Shown here: piece by piece, positions 44,918-53,991 of the stretch
Layout: the number at the start of each line of letters is the position of its first letter
Numbering within the stretch: position 1 is the first letter of the stretch
Assembly (NCBI GenBank): GCA_012797815.1
Contig: JAAZOK010000009.1
Coordinates: forward strand, 1 to 64,000
Direction: 5' to 3'
Origin: Chloroflexota bacterium
GTDB lineage: Bacteria > Chloroflexota > Anaerolineae > Anaerolineales > Anaerolineaceae
DNA length: 64,000 bases
The notes under the pieces: generated by a model
The model's input: the letters and a program-made list of their open reading frames with translations, nothing else
The model's database searches: none
Told to the model about the DNA's origin: nothing
Program-made: the position numbers and the translations under genes

Positions 44918-44978
44918 GGTATCTTCTCCCGTCAGATCATTCCATTTTAACTATTATCGCTTAATTTTATAGCAAGTT

Positions 44979-47282
44979 TTATGCCACCTCTTCTTTATTC
45001 TCGGCAATTTCAATTGAGAATGTATTTCCACAATCGGCACAAACCAGTTCCTTGGTATTTTTAATGGTCAGCAGCCCCTTACAAGCCGGGCAAGGTGTAG
45101 CTACCGGGCGCTTCCAGGAGGTGAAATCACACTTGGGATAATTTTCACACCCATAAAATACCCGACCACGGCGGGTTTTGCGCATTACGATTTCCCCACC
45201 ATCCTTCGGGCAGGTAACCCCGATTTTCTCCAGGTATGGTTCCGTATATCGGCACTCCGGAAAATTGCTGCAGCTGATGAACTTGCCAAAACGACCCCAG
45301 CGAATGATCAATTCGTGCCCACAATTGGGGCAATCTCTGCCCACTTTCTCCGGCTCGGCATTGACCTCCGGCATATCTTCCTTGGCGTGCTCCAATCTTG
45401 GTTCAAAGGTACCGTAGAAATTCTTCAATACCGCTACCCAATCCTGTTTTCCATTGGCAACATCATCCAGGTCCTGCTCCATCTCGGCGGTGAAATTGAC
45501 TTCCAGCACATCCGGGAAGTACTCCACCAGCAGGTCATTCACCGTAAATGCGATCTCGGTTGGTTTTAACTTGCTGCCTTCTCGCTCCACATATCCCCTG
45601 GCTTGAATGGTAGAAATGATAGGAGCGTAAGTAGAAGGGCGCCCAATCCCGAATTTTTCTAATGCTTGAATGAGGGTGGCTTCGGAATAACGCGGCGGCG
45701 GTTGGGTGAAATGTTGTTGCGGATTAAGGCTCACCAGATTCTGTTTTTGCCCTTCGAAAATATCTTCAGGGATGTGAATATTCCGTTCGGCTTCTTTGGC
45801 ATCCTCATCCTTCGCATCTTCATATAAAGTCAAGAAACCGGGAAATTTCACCCTCGAACCAGATGCGCGCAGCAAGTAGGCATGCTGTTTCCCCGTTCCA
45901 TCGATCTGGATGGAAACCGTATCGTAGACCGCGTTTTCCATCTGGGATGCGACAAAACGCTTCCAAATGAGCTGATACAGTTTATATTGATCTCTGCTGA
46001 GAAACGCTTTGACCTTTTCGGGGGTACGATTGACCGAAGTGGGTCGAATCGCCTCATGGGCTTCCTGTGCAACCGCTGCTCTGGTGCGATACATACGCGG
46101 GCTGGCCGGCAAGAAGGATTCTCCAAATTGCTTGAGGATGTATTGGCGTACCTCATTGATCGCCACCGGTGACACATTGGTGGAATCCGTTCTCATGTAG
46201 GTGATCAAACCCGTCTGCCCACCGCCATCCAGAGAAATTCCTTCATACAACTGCTGGGCGATCATCATGGTACGGCGCGCACGGAAATTCAACTGGCGAG
46301 CAGCTTGCTGTTGCAGGGTACTGGTGATGAAGGGGGCGGAAGGATTCCGTTTCCTTTGCCCTCGCTTTATTTTCCCGATGGTAAAAGCAGCTTTTTCAAG
46401 ATCGCCCAGAATGGCATCTACCGTTGCCTTACTTGTAAGACCCGGTTCTTTGCCATCCACTTGATTTAGCTGGGCAGTATAGGTTTCCTTGAGCCCTTCC
46501 GGTTTGAACTCTGCATCCACCGACCAGTATTCTTCAGGCACAAAGGCATCGATCTCGCGCTCGCGTTCCACGATCAGACGAGTCGCCACGGATTGAACAC
46601 GCCCGGCGGATAGTCGCCCACGCACCTTCTGCCATAACAGAGGGGTGAGATTATAACCGACCAAGCGATCCAGCACCCGGCGAGCCTGCTGGGCATTTAC
46701 CAGATCCATATCAATCTCTTTGGGGTTGGCAAACGATTCCTGGATGGCAGGTTTGGTGATCTCATGAAAGACCACTCTGCGGAGTCGTTCAGCATCAATC
46801 TCAGCCGATTCCTTTAAATGCCACGCAATAGCTTCCCCTTCACGGTCGGGGTCTGTAGCAATATAGATCTCTTCAGCCTTTTGAGCATCTTTCTTCAATT
46901 CCTTCACGATGGGACGTTTTTCGTTGGGAACACGGTACTTGGGAGTGAAATCATTTTCCACATCCACAGAGAGCTGCGAGCGCAGCAGATCACGCACGTG
47001 CCCCACGGACGCCTTGACCTTATACTCCTTGCCAAGATAATTTCCGATGGTCTTGGCTTTGGCCGGAGATTCTACGATCACCAATTTTCCTGAACGGATC
47101 TCTTTCTTTTCTTTGGGAGGCGGTTCCATGCCCTCATGTTCTTCGGTTTTTCCGATTCTCACCATGTTGGTGCCGCAAACGCCACACGTCCCTCTGGTGA
47201 TGGGGGTGCCTCGTTTATTAAATCCAGGTACGGGATCCTGCATTTCTCTTTTTTCTTTGCATTTTACACAATACGCTTCCAA
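44979..47282 (-). CDS. topA: DNA topoisomerase I (type IA) with an N-terminal zinc ribbon
   Basis: Relaxes negatively supercoiled DNA. 767 residues. TOPRIM 'KLVIVESPAKAKTIGNYLG...ATDPDREGEAIAWHL', active-site Tyr in 'GLITYMRTDSTNVSP', and C-terminal zinc fingers ('CPNCGHELIIRWGRFGKFISC', 'CPKDGGEIVMRKTRRGRVFYGC', 'CPACKGLLT...CADC'). Unusually, the first 65 residues add a DUF5679-like Cys4 ribbon ('YCVKCKEKREM', 'GTCGVCGTNMV'). The start is TTG with GGAG seven bases upstream; homology supports it because the ribbon begins there. It follows manC after ten bases. Confidence 0.95.
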   Translation of the reverse strand: MEAYCVKCKEKREMQDPVPGFNKRGTPITRGTCGVCGTNMVRIGKTEEHEGMEPPPKEKKEIRSGKLVIVESPAKAKTIGNYLGKEYKVKASVGHVRDLLRSQLSVDVENDFTPKYRVPNEKRPIVKELKKDAQKAEEIYIATDPDREGEAIAWHLKESAEIDAERLRRVVFHEITKPAIQESFANPKEIDMDLVNAQQARRVLDRLVGYNLTPLLWQKVRGRLSAGRVQSVATRLIVEREREIDAFVPEEYWSVDAEFKPEGLKETYTAQLNQVDGKEPGLTSKATVDAILGDLEKAAFTIGKIKRGQRKRNPSAPFITSTLQQQAARQLNFRARRTMMIAQQLYEGISLDGGGQTGLITYMRTDSTNVSPVAINEVRQYILKQFGESFLPASPRMYRTRAAVAQEAHEAIRPTSVNRTPEKVKAFLSRDQYKLYQLIWKRFVASQMENAVYDTVSIQIDGTGKQHAYLLRASGSRVKFPGFLTLYEDAKDEDAKEAERNIHIPEDIFEGQKQNLVSLNPQQHFTQPPPRYSEATLIQALEKFGIGRPSTYAPIISTIQARGYVEREGSKLKPTEIAFTVNDLLVEYFPDVLEVNFTAEMEQDLDDVANGKQDWVAVLKNFYGTFEPRLEHAKEDMPEVNAEPEKVGRDCPNCGHELIIRWGRFGKFISCSNFPECRYTEPYLEKIGVTCPKDGGEIVMRKTRRGRVFYGCENYPKCDFTSWKRPVATPCPACKGLLTIKNTKELVCADCGNTFSIEIAENKEEVA

Positions 47283-47292
47283 GGGATCGCTC

Positions 47293-48381
47293 CTATAAAT
47301 ATCGTTCTAGTTCTTTCTGTTTCAACTCGCTGACGATCTGGCGAACTTTTTGCGACTCTCCTTTTTTACATACCAACAGAGCGTCGGGGGTATCGATGAC
47401 AATGGTATCTTCCAATCCAGCGACCACCACGATCTTCTTAGGATCTTCCGCTTTGATCAAGCAGTTCTTATTTTCCAACTGGATGGAAATGTTCGAAAGG
47501 TCCACATTGCCATTTTCATCAGCTTTCATAATCTCAAAAAGGGAATCCCAACTTCCCACATCACTCCAGCCCAACCCCTGTGCGGGCAGCACTACCACTT
47601 TTCGAGCGTGCTCCATAATACCATAATCGATTGTCTGGGGCGCGATCTTCTGCCAGGTCTCCAGCAATAAGGCCTGGTAGTCATCATGTCCATAACGCTG
47701 CCCTAGTAGATCAAGGCTTTCATATAATACCGGCATCTGCCGGTTGAATTCCTGCAGGATGGCATTCGTCTTCCAGATAAACATGCCGGAATTCCAATAA
47801 TATTCGCCGGAATGTAAGTATTCTTCGGCATGGAGTTGATCGGGTTTCTCTACAAAGGAGCGCACCTGAAATGCGGAGAATGGGTACTCTTGCAACCTTT
47901 CGCCCTGATGAATATATCCATAGCCGGTCGATGGGAAGGTCGGTTGAATACCAAGCGTCACCAATTGGTCATCGGCAGCCACCTGATATGCCTGCTCCAG
48001 TAAATGCATGAACTGGGGTTCATTCTCGATGATGTGATCGGATGTTAACACCGCCATGGTCGGATCAGGATGCAGGTGCTGCAAAACTTCCGCCGCATAG
48101 CCCACCACTGAAGCCGTTCCGCGGGGTTGGGGTTCGATAAGATAATTTTCTTCAGGGATGATATTCACCTGTTCCCGTAATGCATTCACCTGATCGGCTA
48201 CCGTAACAATATAGATATGATCGGGGGCAAACAAAGGACTCAAGCGATCAACGGCAAGCTGGAAGAATGTTTTCTCCCCAAAAAGCTGCAGTAGTTGTTT
48301 AGGTCTGGTCTGGCGTGAAAGCGGCCATAGTCGTGTTCCTCCACCACCAGCCATAATTACAGCATAATAATTATCAACCAT
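47293..48381 (-). CDS. manC: Mannose-1-phosphate guanylyltransferase
   Basis: Makes GDP-mannose from mannose-1-phosphate and GTP for glycan synthesis. About 362 residues. Signature 'VIMAGGGGTRLWPLSRQTRPKQLL', 'TSDHIIEN', 'FVEKPDQLHAEEYLHSGEYYWNSGMFIWK' and 'VSDVGSWDSLFE'-like motif (GWSDVGSWDSL) are all present. There is no C-terminal phosphomannose isomerase domain. I start at the ATG at 48381 (AGGAG about ten bases upstream); the frame is open upstream inside dprA. Its product could serve the glycosyltransferases encoded at 22-38 kb. Confidence 0.92.
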   Translation of the reverse strand: MVDNYYAVIMAGGGGTRLWPLSRQTRPKQLLQLFGEKTFFQLAVDRLSPLFAPDHIYIVTVADQVNALREQVNIIPEENYLIEPQPRGTASVVGYAAEVLQHLHPDPTMAVLTSDHIIENEPQFMHLLEQAYQVAADDQLVTLGIQPTFPSTGYGYIHQGERLQEYPFSAFQVRSFVEKPDQLHAEEYLHSGEYYWNSGMFIWKTNAILQEFNRQMPVLYESLDLLGQRYGHDDYQALLLETWQKIAPQTIDYGIMEHARKVVVLPAQGLGWSDVGSWDSLFEIMKADENGNVDLSNISIQLENKNCLIKAEDPKKIVVVAGLEDTIVIDTPDALLVCKKGESQKVRQIVSELKQKELERYL

Positions 48382-48382
48382 C

Positions 48383-49486
48383 CTAGTTATACTCCTGTTC
48401 AACTTCACCAATAGCGGAATAAGTCATATTCCCAATATTCTTGACATATCCCTTTAATTCCAAAAACATCAGGGTAGAAGAGATACGTTCCACCGGTAGC
48501 CCACAGATTGCCTGCAGATCATCAATTTGCATGGATTCTTTTTGCAACATTTTCAAAATCAACAGTTCGGTTTCATCCGAAGGAACTTCTTTTTGTATCT
48601 TACTCTGATATTGTATATTTTCCAAATCTAATATTTCAAAGATGTCCTTGAAGGCGATCAACGGATAAGCGCCATCGAAGATCAGTTTATTGGTTCCCTG
48701 GCTTTGAGGGGCATAAATAGAACCGGGAACTGCAAAAACATCTCTGCCCTGATCGGCTGCAAAGGAAGCCGTGATCAAAGCACCACTGCGCAAGCCTGCC
48801 TCCACTACGATCGTGGCAAGGGAAAGCCCTGAAATGATACGATTGCGTGGAGGGAAATTGATCCCTTCGGGCTGGGTGCCTGGAGCGTAATCACTGATCA
48901 AAGCGCCATTTTCAATAACCGCTTGGGATAACTGTACATTCTCCGGGGGATAGATCACATCCACACCGCTACCCAGCACTGCCAGCGTCCTCCCTCCGGC
49001 ATTGAGTACCGAACGATGTGCTTGCGAATCGATCCCACGCGCCAGTCCGCTAACCAGGGTGACGTTATTCCGTGCAGCGATTTCGCCCAATTCTTTTACA
49101 ACATTCCTCCCATAAGCGGTCATCTTGCGTGTACCGACAACAGCAATGGAACGTCCATCTTCCTCCACCAATTTCCCCTTAATATAAAGAACGGGGGGTG
49201 CATTATTTATTTTGCGCAGATTTTCAGGATACTCCTTGTCTTCAACGGTGACGACTTCGATCCCTTTGGCAAGGATGTCATCATAAATCTTATCCACATC
49301 ATTTGCACTGCGAAATTTCAACAGATTGAGCAGCGCTTTTTCACCGATACGGGACATGCGCAATTCCGGCTCAGGTGCGTTCCAGGCTTCTTCAGCACTT
49401 GAAAACAGATCCAGTAATCGTTGAAAACGGACAGAGCCAATCCCTTTTACATGGTTAAATCCCACCCAATATTTCTTCGCATCCAT
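48383..49486 (-). CDS. dprA: DNA-processing protein DprA
   Basis: Binds incoming single-stranded DNA during transformation and loads RecA. 367 residues: an N-terminal helix-hairpin-helix-like region, the Rossmann core with 'SGLARGIDSQAHRSVL', 'GSGVDVIYPPEN', 'PPRNRIISGLSLATIVVEAGLRSGALITA' and 'FAVPGSI', and a C-terminal winged helix (about 290-360). It follows rimM after one base, an operonic arrangement. Other competence genes are not in the window. Confidence 0.95.
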   Translation of the reverse strand: MDAKKYWVGFNHVKGIGSVRFQRLLDLFSSAEEAWNAPEPELRMSRIGEKALLNLLKFRSANDVDKIYDDILAKGIEVVTVEDKEYPENLRKINNAPPVLYIKGKLVEEDGRSIAVVGTRKMTAYGRNVVKELGEIAARNNVTLVSGLARGIDSQAHRSVLNAGGRTLAVLGSGVDVIYPPENVQLSQAVIENGALISDYAPGTQPEGINFPPRNRIISGLSLATIVVEAGLRSGALITASFAADQGRDVFAVPGSIYAPQSQGTNKLIFDGAYPLIAFKDIFEILDLENIQYQSKIQKEVPSDETELLILKMLQKESMQIDDLQAICGLPVERISSTLMFLELKGYVKNIGNMTYSAIGEVEQEYN

Positions 49487-49487
49487 G

Positions 49488-50039
49488 TTAATTCCATTCT
49501 TGTAAACGAACGATGATGATCCTCTCTTGATCCTTGATCTTCAAAATGGTTTGCGTGATGAAAGGAATAAGCAGTTCCTTCTCCTCATTTAATACAACCA
49601 ATACATCATTTGCACCCGTCTCAAGAATCTCCGCTACGGATCCCAATTCTATTCCTTCCTCTGTGACAACCTGCATACCCAGGAGATCATGTTGATAATA
49701 TTCATTTTCCGTAAGGGGAGGAAGATTCTCGGCTTTTTTGTACACCAGTTGATTGCGCAACAATCCAACCTGGTCGCAGTCATTTAGGTCATTGAATTTC
49801 AACAAAAAATGTTGTTGTTGTGTACGCACGGATTCAATGCGATAGGCTTTCTTATGGTCTCCGACATAAACTTCCAGTCCTTTTTTAACTCGCTCAGGAA
49901 ATTCCGTGATGATCTCAAACAGCATTTCCCCGCGCACGCCATGTGGGCGACGAATCTTTCCGATAATTAAAAACAATGGCTCTCCTTGATCAGGTGAGCC
50001 ATCATTCTTATTATTTTTATGAGGTAAAGCCTGAGCCAT
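49488..50039 (-). CDS. rimM: Ribosome maturation factor RimM
   Basis: Helps assemble the 30S head by binding S19. 183 residues: N-terminal RimM barrel ('IGKIRRPHGVRGEMLFEIITEFPERV') and C-terminal PRC-barrel ('YYQHDLLGMQVVTEEG...VAEILETGANDVLVV...LIPFI'). The N-terminus has about 20 extra charged residues. The start overlaps the stop of khpA by one base. The usual rpsP-khpA-rimM order is kept, but trmD does not follow. Confidence 0.95.
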   Translation of the reverse strand: MAQALPHKNNKNDGSPDQGEPLFLIIGKIRRPHGVRGEMLFEIITEFPERVKKGLEVYVGDHKKAYRIESVRTQQQHFLLKFNDLNDCDQVGLLRNQLVYKKAENLPPLTENEYYQHDLLGMQVVTEEGIELGSVAEILETGANDVLVVLNEEKELLIPFITQTILKIKDQERIIIVRLQEWN

Positions 50040-50272
50040 TAGGGTTCAATGACATCCAGGGATGCTCGTTTTCCTTCACGAGCAGCCGCAACCCGCAGCA
50101 GAGTTCTGATCGAATTTGCGACACGTCCGCCTTTTCCGATGATGCGTCCCATATCTTCTTTGGCAACGGTCAACTCAATTCGGACATGCTCCCCTTCTTC
50201 CGTCTCGACCACTTTAACCTGTGTGGGATCCTCAACCAATGACTTTGCGATGTATTCGACTAATTCTTTCAC
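50039..50272 (-). CDS. khpA: KH-domain RNA-binding protein KhpA
   Basis: 77 residues, a single KH domain with 'EDMGRIIGKGGRVANSIRTLLRVAA' (GxxG loop). It binds RNA and, in other bacteria, pairs with KhpB in cell-elongation and sRNA regulation. GGAG lies upstream of the ATG. Standard partner of rpsP and rimM. Confidence 0.93.
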   Translation of the reverse strand: MKELVEYIAKSLVEDPTQVKVVETEEGEHVRIELTVAKEDMGRIIGKGGRVANSIRTLLRVAAAREGKRASLDVIEP

Positions 50273-50302
50273 GTCAACTCCTTTGATAGAAAGGTGCGCT
50301 TT

Positions 50303-50647
50303 CTAATCTTTTCTGGTCTGTTGTTTTACTTTGCGATCCTCATAATATTTCTTGGCTTCCGCCAAAACAGTCTCTGCGGATTCCCCTTTTTTCACCCGTT
50401 CGTATCGATCAGTCAAACCAACAGTTTTAAATAATTGAGCCAAAGATTCGCTGGGTTGGGCACCCTGACTGAGCCAGTGGTACACACGGTCTTCTTTGAC
50501 ATCGAAAGTGAAGGGTTCTGTACGGGGATTATAGAACCCGATTATTTCAAGGAAACGACCATCGCGGGGCGCTTCTTTATCAGCTACGACGATGCGGTAG
50601 CTTGGTTGATTTTTCAAACCAGTTCTGCGTAAACGAATTTTTACCAT
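50303..50647 (-). CDS. rpsP: 30S ribosomal protein S16
   Basis: 114 residues. 'KIRLRRTGLKNQPSYRIVVAD', 'RDGRFLEIIGFYNPRTEP' and 'YWLSQGAQPSESL'-like motif are conserved. The C-terminus extends about 25 charged residues beyond the E. coli length. The Shine-Dalgarno sequence AGGAG precedes the ATG. First gene of the run rpsP-khpA-rimM-dprA-manC-topA; a -10 box lies about 110 bases upstream. Confidence 0.96.
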   Translation of the reverse strand: MVKIRLRRTGLKNQPSYRIVVADKEAPRDGRFLEIIGFYNPRTEPFTFDVKEDRVYHWLSQGAQPSESLAQLFKTVGLTDRYERVKKGESAETVLAEAKKYYEDRKVKQQTRKD

Positions 50648-50759
50648 GTACTAACTCCTGCAATCTCCTATTTATTTCCAGCGTAGAGGTAGTTGACTGC
50701 GAGGGGCGCGAAAGGAGGCGCTTTCCAAGTCATTCCTCATTACTTATTTAAGCGTGTAT

Positions 50760-50838
50760 ATTATAAACGGGTTTTTATTTTTCTACCTATCAAACTGAAC
50801 ATAAAATCGTAACCAAATAGACCTAGGAAGGTTATAAT
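50760..50838. promoter_or_regulatory. Divergent promoters of the rpsP operon and degV
   Basis: TATAAT on the minus strand at 50765-50760 would give rpsP a leader of about 105 bases; TATAAT on the plus strand at 50833-50838 would give degV a leader of about 27 bases. No strong -35 boxes are seen. The rpsP leader contains GC-rich inverted stretches (50701-50725) but no clear regulatory RNA fold. Confidence 0.45.
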
Positions 50839-50872
50839 CTATTGAAGTTATTTGACCTCGAAAGGAGTGGAG

Positions 50873-51733
50873 ATGGCAAAAGTAGTCGTTGTTACCGATA
50901 GCACTGCATACATCCCCGAAAATTTTCTAAAGGAATTGGATATTCAGGTTATCCCTTTGCATGTAGTATGGGGAGATAAGGTTTACAAAGACAATGTGGA
51001 TCTGAAATCAGATGATTTCTATCCCATGCTAAAAACTGCCAAAGAATTACCAACCACCTCACAACCTTCACCACAGGAATTTATGGATCTCTACAAAGCC
51101 ATTCTCGATAAAGGCAGCAAGGTCGTTAGTATTCACATATCTTCAGGGATTTCCGGAACCATCAATTCCGCTAACCAGGCCAAGGAAATGCTGAATTCGA
51201 AAGACATCGCGATCGTTGACTCCAAATCATCCGGGATGGCTTTAGGTTTCATCGCCATGGTCATAGCCCGCATGGCAAAGAAAAATGCCAGTTTTGAGGA
51301 ATGTGTAACTGTTGCAGAAAAAGCGGCTCAAAATGTCGGCGTCTATTTCATGGTTAACACCCTGGAATATCTACACAAAGGGGGGCGCATCGGTGGTGCA
51401 TCCGCATTACTGGGTTCAGCATTGGATCTCAAACCGATCCTGTATTTTGATGAGGAAGGAAAGATCGGTTCCTACGACAAGGTGCGCACCAAGAAGAAAG
51501 CTATCCGCCGTATTATTGACATCAGCGAAGAAAAGATCGGGACGCAAAAACCCATCCACTTCTGCATCCTTCAGGTTGAAGCCGAAGAAGATGCTCAGTT
51601 TGTGAAATCGGAACTTGAGAATCACTATCAAAACGGTGAGATCGAAGAGATCATGATCGCAGGGTTGAGCCCTGTGATCGGTACCCATACCGGTCCTGGT
51701 GTGATCGCCATTTCTTATCTGGTAGGATTCTAA
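50873..51733 (+). CDS. DegV family fatty-acid-binding protein
   Basis: 286 residues from the ATG at 50873 (AAAGGAG upstream). 'VVVTDSTAYIPENFLKELDIQVIPLHVVWG', 'TTSQPSPQEFMDLY', 'SISSGISGT'-like 'HISSGISGTINSA', and 'TLEYLHKGGRIGGASALLGSALDLKPIL' are the DegV hallmarks. Related proteins (FakB) hand fatty acids to the kinase FakA for phosphorylation. No FakA gene is nearby. A terminator follows. Confidence 0.93.
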   Translation: MAKVVVVTDSTAYIPENFLKELDIQVIPLHVVWGDKVYKDNVDLKSDDFYPMLKTAKELPTTSQPSPQEFMDLYKAILDKGSKVVSIHISSGISGTINSANQAKEMLNSKDIAIVDSKSSGMALGFIAMVIARMAKKNASFEECVTVAEKAAQNVGVYFMVNTLEYLHKGGRIGGASALLGSALDLKPILYFDEEGKIGSYDKVRTKKKAIRRIIDISEEKIGTQKPIHFCILQVEAEEDAQFVKSELENHYQNGEIEEIMIAGLSPVIGTHTGPGVIAISYLVGF

Positions 51734-51754
51734 GTAAAACATTATCTTCATCCC

Positions 51755-51785
51755 TAAAAGCCATCACAACGATGGCTTTTTTTCT
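51755..51785 (+). terminator. Rho-independent terminator of degV
   Basis: AAAAGCCATC-acaac-GATGGCTTTTTTT: seven GC-containing pairs plus A-T pairs and a T run. Confidence 0.88.
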
Positions 51786-51828
51786 TTTCTGCCAATTTGG
51801 TAAAATAAGGGACATCCATGGAGTGATT

Positions 51829-53139
51829 ATGCCAAACAACCAATCGCATGCTTACCAAAAGCCAACTTTTTACCTCCCCAATAAAGCTGTAAGTCTCCAG
51901 CGTTGGGCGGTGATCGCCTGTGATCAATTCACCAGCCAACCGACCTATTGGAAGGAAGTTGAAAAGATCGTTGGTGATGCCCCCTCAACTTACCGCATGA
52001 TCCTTCCAGAAGCCTATCTGGACACCCCGCGTGGAGAAGAGCATGCCCGGCAAACCTATGCGTACATGCAAACTTATGTAGCACAGCATATCTTTGATGA
52101 ATTTAATGGGTACGTCTATATCGAAAGAGAACTGGGGTCCAAGACCCGGCATGGATTATTGTTGAACCTGGACCTTGAACAATACGATTTCAACAAGGGT
52201 TCCACCACGCTCATCCGTGCTACCGAAGGTACCATTCTCGATCGTCTGCCACCACGCATCAAGATCCGAGAAAAAGCGCTGCTCGAGATCCCCCATATCA
52301 TGGTATTGATCGATGATAGGGATGACGAATTGTTCACTTTTCTGGAAGAGCACAGCGGCACTTATAAGAAAATATACGATTTCGAATTGATGCAGAACAG
52401 CGGCACTTTGAAAGGTTCTTTGATCGACCAGCAGGGGGAAGAAAAGATCAAGAAAGTCTTCGCGAAACTGTGCGACCCACATGATTTCAAACAAAGATAT
52501 GATCTCTCCAAAGACCTCCCACCTCTGTTATTCGCCGTAGGAGATGGCAACCATTCCCTGGCAACCGCCAAATCGATCTGGGATAAGATCAAGCATGAAG
52601 TCCCTCCCGATCATCCTGCACGATTTGCACTGGTCGAGGTGGTCAATATTCACGACGAAAGTCTTGTTTTTGAACCGATCCATCGCGCTCTGTTCAATTG
52701 CACGGCGGATATCGTTGGTGAAATGCGAACCTATTTCAGAAATTCCATAGAAGAAGAAAAAGTTCCCTCGTTTAAAGAACTACAAAACAGGATCCACCAT
52801 GAAACCAGCATCCAGCAGGTGGGGATCATCCAACCGCAAGGATATACACTGATCAAATTCCTCCAACCGACCACCAACCTGACCGTTGGGACCCTGCAGC
52901 AATTTTTGGATGAGCGCCACAAAACGCAGCCTCAATCCAATTTAGATTATGTGCATGGGGATGAGGTGGTGCGTGAATTGGGATCCAAAACCGGCAACAT
53001 TGGTTTTCTACTGCCTGCCATGCAAAAGAACGATCTGTTCCGCACGGTCATTTTGGATGGCTCTCTACCCAGAAAGACATTTTCAATGGGTGACGCGCGT
53101 GAAAAAAGGTTCTATTTAGAATGTCGAAAAATACAATAA
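51829..53139 (+). CDS. DUF1015 family protein
   Basis: 436 residues, cytoplasmic, function unknown. 'RWAVIACDQFTSQPTYWKEVE', 'LLFAVGDGNHSLATAK' and 'YVHGDEVVRELG' are typical of the family, which is found in many anaerobes and sometimes beside serine or glycine metabolism genes. I start at the ATG at 51829 (GGAG five bases upstream); the frame is open upstream into the terminator. A -10-like TAAAAT lies at 51801-51806. The M23 peptidase gene begins 19 bases before its stop. Confidence 0.85.
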   Translation: MPNNQSHAYQKPTFYLPNKAVSLQRWAVIACDQFTSQPTYWKEVEKIVGDAPSTYRMILPEAYLDTPRGEEHARQTYAYMQTYVAQHIFDEFNGYVYIERELGSKTRHGLLLNLDLEQYDFNKGSTTLIRATEGTILDRLPPRIKIREKALLEIPHIMVLIDDRDDELFTFLEEHSGTYKKIYDFELMQNSGTLKGSLIDQQGEEKIKKVFAKLCDPHDFKQRYDLSKDLPPLLFAVGDGNHSLATAKSIWDKIKHEVPPDHPARFALVEVVNIHDESLVFEPIHRALFNCTADIVGEMRTYFRNSIEEEKVPSFKELQNRIHHETSIQQVGIIQPQGYTLIKFLQPTTNLTVGTLQQFLDERHKTQPQSNLDYVHGDEVVRELGSKTGNIGFLLPAMQKNDLFRTVILDGSLPRKTFSMGDAREKRFYLECRKIQ

Positions 53140-53984
53140 AAACCCTGCTCGTTGTGACCTGTATCGTGTGTACCGGATTGTCTGCCTGTTCCGGCAATTC
53201 GGTAGCGGCTACTCCCACAGTTACTATTCAAGTAGAAACCGCCACTTTTACACTTGAACCGACCAGCACGCCCACAGCGCTGCCCCCCACCGCCACTCCC
53301 ATACCTTATACCGGTATCAGTTCTCCATTACAGAATATCTCATTGGATGAATTGAATTCGGTCGACACCAATCCTTTTGATCCCCCTCCCTTAGGTTTTG
53401 ATGAACCGCACCAAGGCATCGACTACAGCTATTACCGTTTTGAAAATGACCTGATGACCGATTCTGACGGTATCGAAGGACTGGAAGTTCTGTCCGTTTT
53501 GGACGGTACCGTGATATCGGTCATCAACGACCGCATGCCCTACGGTAACGCCATCATCATTGAGACCCCTCTGAATATGCTACTCCCGCAATGGCTGGCT
53601 GCCATGCAGATCCCTGAGATCGCTGCCACACTGGTCCCCGACCCCCGCCATAACTGTCCCGACCTGGTAAATGACCCTTCCTGGGATGATAGCAACCGCT
53701 CCCTTTATTTCGTATATGCCCACCTTCTCAATCCACCTCAATTCTCCATTGGAGATGCGGTCAAGAGCGGGGAGGTCATCGGTCAGGTGGGTAATACGGG
53801 CAACTCCAGCAACGCGCATCTTCACCTGGAACTCCGTTTGGGACCGGGAGGAGCCAGTTTTGACAGCATGGCAAAGTACGATACGCGTGCCAGCGTGGAA
53901 GAAATGGCAGCTTACTGCACCTGGCGCATCAGCAATCGCTTTGAACTGATCGATCCGAACACCGTGCTACAGTTCCGCCCGTGA
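53121..53984 (+). CDS. M23 family metallopeptidase, lipoprotein
   Basis: 287 residues. A signal peptide with lipobox 'LSAC' (lipidated Cys23) is followed by a Thr/Pro-rich linker to about residue 60 and a LytM/M23 domain. Zn ligands are seen as 'HQGIDY' (H-x3-D) and 'HLHLELRLG' (HxH); 'VLDGTVISV' and 'VKSGEVIGQVGNTGNSSNAHLH' complete the domain. M23 enzymes cut peptide cross-links in the cell wall; the membrane anchor would hold it outside the cell. An insertion of about 65 residues separates the first and second half of the domain. Confidence 0.9.
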   Translation: MSKNTIKTLLVVTCIVCTGLSACSGNSVAATPTVTIQVETATFTLEPTSTPTALPPTATPIPYTGISSPLQNISLDELNSVDTNPFDPPPLGFDEPHQGIDYSYYRFENDLMTDSDGIEGLEVLSVLDGTVISVINDRMPYGNAIIIETPLNMLLPQWLAAMQIPEIAATLVPDPRHNCPDLVNDPSWDDSNRSLYFVYAHLLNPPQFSIGDAVKSGEVIGQVGNTGNSSNAHLHLELRLGPGGASFDSMAKYDTRASVEEMAAYCTWRISNRFELIDPNTVLQFRP

Positions 53985-53991
53985 GTGACGC

